A stretch of DNA of 35,527 nt from CAZVRZ01 sp964629965 (GTDB lineage Bacteria > Chloroflexota > Anaerolineae > Anaerolineales > UBA4823), in NCBI GenBank assembly GCA_964629965.1, contig CAZVRZ010000048.1:1-35527 (forward strand), written 5' to 3'. A program made the position numbers and the translations under genes. Below, in pieces: positions 13,557 through 19,438 of this stretch; the stretch's first letter is position 1; the number at the start of each line of letters is the position of its first letter. Under the pieces are notes generated by a model. The model was given only the letters and a program-made list of their open reading frames with translations, did no database searches and had not been told where the DNA came from.

Positions 13557-14843
13557 TTATTCTTCCTTGAGAACGCTTGCCAGGACTCTGCAAACCCGCT
13601 CGACCTGTTCTTCGCTCATCACGCTGGAAAAAGGGATTGCCAGGCCGCGCCGGCCCAGGTCTTCGGTCACGGGGAAATCGCCTTGGCGATAGCCGAAGCG
13701 CTTTGCCATGTAAGGTTGCAAGTGGATCGGCAGGAAATAAGGCCGGTTCGGAATGCCGCGTTCGGTCAACCGGCGGGCGATGGTATCACGAGCGTTAGAA
13801 AGCGCCGCATCCGGTTGTTCTTTACCGTCATTGCGAGGGGCAAAGCGAATCACATAGACGAACCAGCTCATGCGGGTGGTATCGGGGAGCACCTCAGGCG
13901 CTTCAACGCCGGGTATCTCGGCGAGGCGTTCGTTGTACCATTTCGCCACTTGGGCGCGCTTTGCCATTAATTCCTCGATGCGGCTCATTTGGACCCGGCC
14001 TAGCGCCGCGCTCAATTCATCCATGCGGTAGTTATAGCCCAGGTGCGTGTGCTGCAGCCAGGTATCGCCGGGAGCGCGGCCCTGGTTGCGCAAGGAGCGC
14101 ATCAGAGCCGCAGCCTCGTCATCATCGGTGACGATCAACCCGCCTTCGCCGGTTGTAATTTGTTTATTGGGATAGAAGGCAAATACGCCATAATCGCCAA
14201 GCATGCCTGCCATGCGGCCTTTGTAAGTTGCCCCTAGTGCTTCGCAAGCATCTTCTATCACCTTAAGACCATACTGTCGCGCCACAGCCCTGATCGGATC
14301 CAGGTTGGCGGGCTGTCCGAACACATCCACCGGTAAAATGGCTTTGAGTTGCCCCCCCTCGCTGACGCCCTGGCGAGGCAACCAACGGCGGGCGGCCTGC
14401 CCGCCTGGCGTGCGGTGTTCTTTGCCGCACAGGTCTTGGACGGCCTCTATCACCAGGTTTGCATCGATATTGCCGGTGCGCGCATCCACATCCACGAAAA
14501 TCGGCGTGGCGCGCTCGAACAACAGTACATTGCTGGATGAGACGAACGAGAACGGCGTGGTGATCACCAAGTCGCCATCCTGGATGCCTGCGGCGCGCAC
14601 GCACAGGTGCAGCCCAGCGGTGCCGGAGTTAACGCCAATGGCATGGCGGCTGCCGGTAAATTCTCGCATGGCCTGCTCGAACTTTTCTATCTCCGGTCCC
14701 ATGCTCAGGAACGGAGTGTTCATCACTGCCATGACGGCCTGGCGCTCCGCTTCCGTCAGATCGGGGGATGATAATGGAATCTGAGTTGAGTACAACTCTG
14801 GCTGAGTTGAGTGCAACTCCCGCATAGTGTTATTCAACGTCAA
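13557..14843 (-). CDS. DegT/DnrJ/EryC1/StrS family sugar aminotransferase
   Basis: 428 residues. This is a PLP fold-type I enzyme that aminates keto-sugar nucleotides, usually with Glu as donor. IPLSSPDLTEAERQAV, VNSGTAGLHL, TTPFSFVSSSN, VIEDACEALGATY and the Schiff-base lysine in PNKQITTGEGG (Lys227) are clear. The TTG at 14843 has AAGGAG 8 bases upstream and overlaps the preceding gene; an ATG at 14825 lacks one. Two family A copies are read as ELHSTQ and ELYSTQ immediately before the conserved start. About 27 residues (about 139-165, including CGKEHR) interrupt the usual sequence before LKAILPVDVFGQP, and APRNDGKEQ marks another insertion. Confidence 0.9.
   Translation of the reverse strand: MTLNNTMRELHSTQPELYSTQIPLSSPDLTEAERQAVMAVMNTPFLSMGPEIEKFEQAMREFTGSRHAIGVNSGTAGLHLCVRAAGIQDGDLVITTPFSFVSSSNVLLFERATPIFVDVDARTGNIDANLVIEAVQDLCGKEHRTPGGQAARRWLPRQGVSEGGQLKAILPVDVFGQPANLDPIRAVARQYGLKVIEDACEALGATYKGRMAGMLGDYGVFAFYPNKQITTGEGGLIVTDDDEAAALMRSLRNQGRAPGDTWLQHTHLGYNYRMDELSAALGRVQMSRIEELMAKRAQVAKWYNERLAEIPGVEAPEVLPDTTRMSWFVYVIRFAPRNDGKEQPDAALSNARDTIARRLTERGIPNRPYFLPIHLQPYMAKRFGYRQGDFPVTEDLGRRGLAIPFSSVMSEEQVERVCRVLASVLKEE
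13812..13848. repeat. Degenerate family B copy next to a CATTGCGAGG-type repeat in DegT
   Basis: CGGTTGTTCTTTACCG (13812-13827) is joined to CGTCATTGCGAGGGGCAAAGCGA (13826-13848). Together they are read as FAPRNDGKEQ within the aminotransferase, at a point where I expect a loop. Confidence 0.5.
14353..14428. repeat. Composite insertion in DegT: GC hairpins plus family B
   Basis: The hairpin GGCGGGC-GGCCT-GCCCGCC (14387-14405) is followed by the family B copy GCGGTGTTCTTTGCCGC (14412-14428). The whole segment corresponds to about 25 residues absent from the usual DegT sequence at this point and keeps the frame. Confidence 0.6.
14783..14819. repeat. Palindrome family A pair, 21-bp spacing, at the DegT N-terminus
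   Basis: GAGTTGAGTACAACTC (14783) and GAGTTGAGTGCAACTC (14804), read as ELYSTQ and ELHSTQ between the start codon and the conserved enzyme. Confidence 0.85.
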
Positions 14844-15336
14844 AGGGTTCTTCTCCTTCAGTATTTTCTACAACGGTGTTCTCTACTGCCGTATTCTCAA
14901 CTGTGGCTTCATTCACCTGTGCTGCAGGAACAGCCAATTGCGGAGTTTGCTGTGCCCAGGCTGGCGGTTGCTCGGGCCGGATGTATACCAGGTAATAAAA
15001 AGGAATCGCCACATAGGGCATTAAGTGAAGGCCAATGGCAGTGAGGATACGATACGTGTCGTTAGCAGCCTGATTTTTAATTAGGTGAATTATGTAGAAA
15101 ATGATTATAGCCACCGATAATATACCAGCCAAGGGCATGAAAGCAAAAACGCCGCACATGACTGTTCCAAGGATGATAGGTGATCCCGAGCTTTCCGCCT
15201 CGGTGAGGATCATGGCTATGAAGAAAAGTATATAGAGAAACAGGAATAGGATAGGAAGCATAATGTATATGGCAGTAGCCACGCCCAATAACGTTTTGAG
15301 CGATTTACTTAGCATCACACCAGTGGTGTTCTTCAC
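14830..15336 (-). CDS. Small membrane protein with VENT-repeat tail
   Basis: 168 residues with three or four hydrophobic segments: about residues 14-44 (long, possibly one and a half helices), 55-85 and 100-120. The acidic C-terminus reads TVENTAVENTVVENTEGEE. These VENT repeats have a 15-bp period and look like decayed family B units. The GTG start (15336-15334) overlaps the PhzF stop as GTGA, with AGGAG about 8 bases upstream, and lies within a compensated family B copy. It shares a transcript with the PhzF and DegT genes; a role in exporting or holding the product is only a guess. Family not recognised. Confidence 0.65.
   Translation of the reverse strand: MKNTTGVMLSKSLKTLLGVATAIYIMLPILFLFLYILFFIAMILTEAESSGSPIILGTVMCGVFAFMPLAGILSVAIIIFYIIHLIKNQAANDTYRILTAIGLHLMPYVAIPFYYLVYIRPEQPPAWAQQTPQLAVPAAQVNEATVENTAVENTVVENTEGEEPFDVE
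14873..14889. repeat. Decayed family B units (VENT repeats)
   Basis: ACGGTGTTCTCTACTGC is flanked by two weaker units at 15-bp spacing. They encode the tandem VENT residues at the end of the membrane protein. Confidence 0.45.
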
Positions 15337-15339
15337 TGC
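15323..15339. repeat. Family B variant over a start codon
   Basis: GTGGTGTTCTTCACTGC. The minus-strand GTG start of the membrane protein and the TGA of phzF both lie inside it; AGTG/CACT arms keep pairing. Confidence 0.6.
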
Positions 15340-16133
15340 AGTTCTCCTTTCATGATGGTCACGGCTTGCCCGGAGAGCAGGACGCGCTCGCCAGCCAGAC
15401 GGAGGCGCAGTTCGCCGCCGCGAGGGGATGCCTGGAAGGCGGTCAGGCTCTCTTTTCCCAACCGCTGGCCCCAGTAAGGAGTCAGGCAGCAGTGCGATGA
15501 GCCGGTCACCGGATCTTCATTGACTCCAACGGCCGGAGCAAAGAAACGCGAGACGAAGTCGTATTCGGCAGAGGCCGAACGGCTGGTAATCATCACCCCG
15601 CGCGCTTCGACTGCTGCCAGGGCGTTGAAATTCGGTTGCAAGCTGCGGATGATCTCTTCGCTTTCAACTTCTATCAAATAGTCGAATTTGCTTCTTCCTA
15701 CATAGAGCGCTTTCACACCGAATGCTTCCAGTAAACCTGCTGGAGGAACAGCCTCTTCGGCCACTGTCGCTGGAAAGTTCATTTCGATCCAGCCATCTCG
15801 CCAATCTGCCGTGAGCAGACCGCTCAGGGTGTGGAACCGGGCAGTCTCGTGTCTACCCAACATACCCGTCTCCCACAGGATATGGGCGCTGGCCAGGGTG
15901 GCATGTCCGCATAACCTGACCTCTGCAGCAGGCGTGAACCAGCGCAGATGGTATCCTTCTGCCTGCCCATCTGGCTGGCGAACCAGGAAAGCTGTTTCCG
16001 ACAGGTTCATCTCGCGGGCCACGTTTTGCATCCAGCTATCTTCAGCTGCAGCCGGCAGCGGGCAGACTGCGGCAGGGTTGCCGTGGAAGGGCTGGCTGGT
16101 GAAGGCATCTACCTGAAAAATGGGTTGTGACAT
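15333..16133 (-). CDS. PhzF family isomerase-like protein
   Basis: 266 residues with the diaminopimelate-epimerase fold of the PhzF family. The N-terminus QVDAFTSQPFHGNPAAVCPL is diagnostic. MNLSETAFLV contains the conserved Glu used as acid/base in PhzF. LRWFTPAAEVRLCGHATLASAHIL and DPVTGSSHCCLTPYW are the two mirrored-motif regions. True PhzF acts in phenazine synthesis, but most family members have unknown substrates and no phenazine genes are present here. AGGAG precedes the ATG. It lies 9 bp after the lipoyl-NeuD gene and overlaps the next gene, so it may modify the same product. Confidence 0.9.
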   Translation of the reverse strand: MSQPIFQVDAFTSQPFHGNPAAVCPLPAAAEDSWMQNVAREMNLSETAFLVRQPDGQAEGYHLRWFTPAAEVRLCGHATLASAHILWETGMLGRHETARFHTLSGLLTADWRDGWIEMNFPATVAEEAVPPAGLLEAFGVKALYVGRSKFDYLIEVESEEIIRSLQPNFNALAAVEARGVMITSRSASAEYDFVSRFFAPAVGVNEDPVTGSSHCCLTPYWGQRLGKESLTAFQASPRGGELRLRLAGERVLLSGQAVTIMKGELQ

Positions 16134-16142
16134 AAAATTCTC

Positions 16143-17321
16143 CTATTCGGGCCAGGTTCTGCCGGCCATCACGATGGTTTTGGCGGGTACATCGGCTTTA
16201 ATCACAGCACTGTTGCCAATACGTGCTCCCGCGCCGATTTTGACTCCCAGGTGGATGGTAACGCCCATTCCAACCAGCGCCCCCTTGCCAACTTCAACCG
16301 CACCCGCCAGGAGCGCGCCAGGCGANNNNNNNNNNGTATTGATGATCGCACCATAACCAAGCCGTGCTTCGCTGCCCACGTATGCATGGGCGAAGACTTG
16401 AATGCCAGGAGCCAGCGCGGCGCTGGGCTCGATGTAAGCAGCCGGGTGTACCAGGGCAGGGCAGGAAAAGCCTGCTTGCGCCAGGCGTTGGAAGATGGCT
16501 ATCCGTACTTCGATGTTGCCAATGCTCCCCACTGCATTGACTGCCAGTTTTATTCCCTGGCTCTTCAGGCAGGGCAGAGACTCTGCGTCGCCCAGTACGG
16601 GAACGCCCAGGATTTCTTCTCCTGAGGGGAGATGATCGTCGATCACGCCCACGAGGTGATATGTTTTCGATGCTCTCAGCATCTCAATGAGTGTCTTGCT
16701 GTGCCCGCCGCCGCCGTAGATTACGATTGGTGGTAATTGTTCTTTATCCGAGGCATGTGCAGTCGAGAACCCGCTGTTGGGTACAATTGAGTTGTACTCA
16801 ACTCCTGTGGTAGAGAACATCGCGTCCTCAATGCCGGCCGAGTTTCCCAACAGCTCTTGCAGCATTTTTTCGGTTACCAGCTTGCCGGTGGGCAGGATGG
16901 TAAGATCCAGGCTGTGCTGCCGCGCCAGGGCCAATGCCGGTTGGGTGATGCGCAGCCCAGGCGGAATCTCGCTGGTCGGTGAAGGTGCAGGCGCTGGTTC
17001 GATATTGCCGGCGGTATTTACTGCCGCAGAAGGTTCCACTACACTTGTTGCTGCGCTCTCCACCTGCGCCTCATCTGGGGTTGGGGCCAGGTAACACAGT
17101 ACTTCTCCAGCGCGCACGGCCTGTCCCTGTGCCAGACGCAGCCCAACCACAAAACCTTCTTCTTCCGCATAAATATCGGCGGCAGCCTTGGTGGTTTCCA
17201 GCGTGCACAGCACGTCTCCTTTTTGCACCTGCTGGCCAGGTTGAATAAATAAAGCTGCTAGCAGCGCATCTGGCTCGTTGGGGTTCAAGAGGGGAATCAG
17301 TACAGGTTGCATATCAAGCAA
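16143..17321 (-). CDS. Lipoyl + E3-binding + NeuD/PglD-like hexapeptide acyltransferase fusion
   Basis: 392 codons including a 10-base N gap. Residues 1-80 are a biotinyl/lipoyl domain with attachment Lys45 in ETTKAAADI. Residues 81-123 are an Ala/Pro/Thr-rich swinging linker. Residues about 124-158 match an E2 peripheral-subunit-binding domain (ITQPALALARQHSLDL, ILPTGKLVT). Residues 198-392 are not an E2 acyltransferase but a PglD/NeuD-like unit: PIVIYGGGGHSKTLIEML, HPAAYIEPSA, then left-handed beta-helix repeats ending AGRTWPE. The N gap falls where the catalytic His motif of PglD should be. The TTG at 17321 or ATG at 17312 could start; neither has a Shine-Dalgarno. E1-beta ends directly upstream. 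Confidence 0.85.
   Translation of the reverse strand: MLDMQPVLIPLLNPNEPDALLAALFIQPGQQVQKGDVLCTLETTKAAADIYAEEEGFVVGLRLAQGQAVRAGEVLCYLAPTPDEAQVESAATSVVEPSAAVNTAGNIEPAPAPSPTSEIPPGLRITQPALALARQHSLDLTILPTGKLVTEKMLQELLGNSAGIEDAMFSTTGVEYNSIVPNSGFSTAHASDKEQLPPIVIYGGGGHSKTLIEMLRASKTYHLVGVIDDHLPSGEEILGVPVLGDAESLPCLKSQGIKLAVNAVGSIGNIEVRIAIFQRLAQAGFSCPALVHPAAYIEPSAALAPGIQVFAHAYVGSEARLGYGAIINXXXXSPGALLAGAVEVGKGALVGMGVTIHLGVKIGAGARIGNSAVIKADVPAKTIVMAGRTWPE
16326..16335. other. Assembly gap (10 N)
   Basis: Ten Ns within the acyltransferase domain. The frame is kept on both sides (AIIN, Thr from ACN, then SPGALLAG). The PglD family would have about a dozen more residues here, including the catalytic His, so the true gap is probably longer than ten bases. 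Confidence 0.95.
16776..16823. repeat. Composite A-A-B repeat in the lipoyl-NeuD linker
   Basis: A degenerate gttgggtacaat (16776-16787), a perfect GAGTTGTACTCAACTC (16789-16804) and a decayed family B copy GTGGTAGAGAACATCGC (16807-16823) are read as GVEYNSIVPNS in the linker between the E3-binding and acyltransferase domains. Confidence 0.7.
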
Positions 17322-18467
17322 TCATATCATGGACTGAACAGCCTGGATGATATCATCCAGGCCGGGGAGAACGGCATTTTCTAATGGGCCGGAGGCCGGG
17401 ATGGGCGACTCCTGGGCTGCCACACGCCGGCAGCAGCGCAATCCCGTCCCCAACACTTCTGCACAGCGGGCGATGATCTCGGCGCCCCAGCCGAGGGTGA
17501 GAGTCCCTTCTTCAATCACTAAAAGTCGCCCGGTGCTTTCGAGCGAAGCCAGCAGCGGCTGCATGTCGATGGGCGCTTGAGTTGAGTACAACTCTCGCTG
17601 AGTTGTACTCAACTCAAACGGTAGAGAACGCCGCAGGCAAGTCGGGATGACCAGTTCAACGAAGATTTCGTGTTCGTAAGCCAATTTCAATGCTGCCTGG
17701 CGCGCCAACTCTGCCATGTAGCCATACGCTGCCAGTGTCAGGGTGGGTTTCGGCGCACCCTGGACCCGCAGTGTATAGCAGGGGGCATTGAGCGGGCTAA
17801 TGCTCTTGGAAGGCGAAGAATCTGCCGTTGGGTACAACGGGGTTGGGTGCACCACCTGTTCGAAATCGGGCAGCAGATCCTCTGCAGATTGCACCGGCAG
17901 CAGGTAGAGCAACTTGTTCTCGATGAACAAGACCGGATCTTCGGTGTACAAGATGATATCTTCAAGCAGTTGTCCCGGGTCTCCTAGCGCACAGGGGGCG
18001 ATCACCTGCATCCCGGGCGTTCCCAGGAAATGCTTTTCCAACGTCTGGCTGTGGGTGGGTCCGTAACCGCGCCTTCCGCCCATCGGGGTACGCAATACCA
18101 GGGGCACACGCACCTGGTCGTTATACATCCAGCGAAACTTGGCGGCGTGATTGAGCAATGCATCGGCTGCCAGCGTCAGAAAATCGCCGAACATGATCTC
18201 GACCACTGGCCGCAGGCCGCGCAGCGCCATTCCAGCAGCCAACCCGGTAAAACCGGCTTCAGAGATGGGAGTGGTCAAGACGCGTCCCGGGTAATGCGTT
18301 GAAAGGCCGTGCGTCACTTTGAACGCGCCGCCGTAGGGGTCAACCACATCTTCACCGAGCAGGATGACGCGCTCATCGGCCGCAAAAGCGCGCTGCAAGC
18401 CCTGGTTCAGAGAAGCCAGCACTGTGCGTTGGTGCGCGTTGTGGTTTGATGGAACAAATGGGTTCAT
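17322..18467 (-). CDS. 2-oxoacid dehydrogenase E1 component, beta subunit
   Basis: 381 residues of the transketolase-like E1-beta family. LLGEDVVDPYGGAFKVT, TTPISEAGFTGLAAGMAL, RPVVEIMFGDF, LNHAAKFRWMYN and PMGGRRGYGPTHSQTLE are the conserved TPP-pyrimidine and interface blocks; the C-terminal domain carries LVIEEGTLTLGWGAEI. With E1-alpha it decarboxylates a 2-oxoacid and reductively acylates a lipoyl-lysine. Family members run about 325-330 residues. The extra length comes from a loop with HPTPLYPTADSSPSKS and from ELSTTQRELYSTQ, both encoded by family A palindromes. The start overlaps the E1-alpha stop (ATGA). It is immediately followed by the lipoyl fusion, its presumed partner. Confidence 0.92.
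   Translation of the reverse strand: MNPFVPSNHNAHQRTVLASLNQGLQRAFAADERVILLGEDVVDPYGGAFKVTHGLSTHYPGRVLTTPISEAGFTGLAAGMALRGLRPVVEIMFGDFLTLAADALLNHAAKFRWMYNDQVRVPLVLRTPMGGRRGYGPTHSQTLEKHFLGTPGMQVIAPCALGDPGQLLEDIILYTEDPVLFIENKLLYLLPVQSAEDLLPDFEQVVHPTPLYPTADSSPSKSISPLNAPCYTLRVQGAPKPTLTLAAYGYMAELARQAALKLAYEHEIFVELVIPTCLRRSLPFELSTTQRELYSTQAPIDMQPLLASLESTGRLLVIEEGTLTLGWGAEIIARCAEVLGTGLRCCRRVAAQESPIPASGPLENAVLPGLDDIIQAVQSMI
17579..17634. repeat. Inverted family A pair plus decayed family B in E1-beta
   Basis: GAGTTGAGTACAACTC (17579-17594) and its reverse orientation GAGTTGTACTCAACTC (17600-17615) start 21 bp apart. ACGGTAGAGAACGCCGC (17618-17634) follows 2 bp later. The A copies are read as ELSTTQ and ELYSTQ. 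Confidence 0.8.
17825..17856. repeat. Compensated family A variant in E1-beta
   Basis: CCGTTGGGTACAACGG keeps pairing although both outer arms differ from GAGTTG...CAACTC. A degenerate ggttgggtgcaccacc follows. The pair is read as HPTPLYPTADS. Confidence 0.65.
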
Positions 18468-19426
18468 ATCACTGCTTCCCCAGATGCGCCTGATTGTGGA
18501 AAGGGATCCAGGCGGGCTTGCTCAAAAGCAGCCGCTATCTCTGCTTGCACTTCTTCAATGATCGTGGCGCGTTCTGCCTCATCCAGGCGAGCGTCCAGCA
18601 GCTCTAACGGATCGCGCTGCCGGCGCAGGCCGGCAACCTGTTCTGGTGAGCGGGTATCATCGCCTTTCGAATGGGGACCGAAGCGGCAGGTATGCAAGAT
18701 TAGCCCACGCGGCCCCATCCCGCTTGGGTGCGTTTGATCGCGGCGATCAAGCCCATCGCCGCGCACTCCTGCCAGCAGTTGACGCGCGGTGGCCTGGATT
18801 TCCAGAACGTTGCTGCTGTCTAGCTCAACGGTCGGGATACCGAAAGCAGCAAAACGCCCGGCAATGCTGCCTGCCAGCGCTTTCTCGACCGGCGTGGTTT
18901 GGGCAATCCCGTTGTCTTCGACCACAAATAGGATGGGAACCTGCCATAACGCGGCCATGTTCAATGCCTCGTAAACGGCGCCCTCACCCAGCGTACCATC
19001 GCCCAGAAAGACGATGGTCGCAGCGCCTGTGGCTCGAAGCTTTTCTGCCAGCGCCATGCCGGTTGCCACTGGAACAATACCGCCCTGCACGCCGTTCGAA
19101 TAGAAATTCTTCCATTGCAAATGTTGTGAGCCCCCTCGTCCCCCGCATACGCCCGTGGTTTTGCCCATCAACTCGGCAAACAGGCGGCGCGGCTCTCCGC
19201 CGTAGGCCAGGAAATGCCCGTGGCAGCGATGGTTGCTGAAGACGATATCCCCGGCCTGGCGCTCTACCAGCACACCGGCTGCGTTGGCTTCCTGCCCGAT
19301 GTAGGTGTGAGTGGTGCCAAAGAAGACCCCTTTGGGAAAGTTTTCCAGTACGGTTTCTTCGAAGCGCCGGATGCGGTAAAGGAGCCGGTATAAATTGGGT
19401 AAAGGATTGATAGCAGGAGTACCTAT
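18464..19426 (-). CDS. 2-oxoacid dehydrogenase E1 component, alpha subunit (start unresolved)
   Basis: About 320 residues if read from 19426. The coding sequence clearly extends upstream of the first in-frame GTG (19273): LYRLLYRIRRFEET and THTYIGQEANAAGV are the normal E1-alpha N-terminus. HRCHGHFLAYGG and the TPP-binding GDGTLGEGAVYEALNM...VVEDNG are present. No ATG, GTG or TTG opens this frame between the TGA at 19439-19441 and the conserved region. Only ATA (19426, with GAGGTGG just upstream) or ATC (19411) are available, so a frameshift or sequence error near 19430 is likely. An unusual stretch VRGDGLDRRDQTHPSGMG sits where other E1-alphas are shorter. It partners E1-beta. Confidence 0.85.
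   Translation of the reverse strand: MGTPAINPLPNLYRLLYRIRRFEETVLENFPKGVFFGTTHTYIGQEANAAGVLVERQAGDIVFSNHRCHGHFLAYGGEPRRLFAELMGKTTGVCGGRGGSQHLQWKNFYSNGVQGGIVPVATGMALAEKLRATGAATIVFLGDGTLGEGAVYEALNMAALWQVPILFVVEDNGIAQTTPVEKALAGSIAGRFAAFGIPTVELDSSNVLEIQATARQLLAGVRGDGLDRRDQTHPSGMGPRGLILHTCRFGPHSKGDDTRSPEQVAGLRRQRDPLELLDARLDEAERATIIEEVQAEIAAAFEQARLDPFPQSGASGEAVI
18734..18750. repeat. Palindrome TTGATCG-CGG-CGATCAA in E1-alpha
   Basis: A 7-3-7 perfect inverted repeat within the extra loop of E1-alpha (read as GLDRRDQ). It may be a further hairpin family inserted in frame. Confidence 0.45.
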
Positions 19427-19438
19427 ACAACCACCTCG

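Noticed and set aside
15333..16133. Phenazine biosynthesis cluster
   Set aside because: Only a PhzF-like gene is present; no phzA/B, D, E, G or DAHP synthase genes are in the window, and the family is broad.
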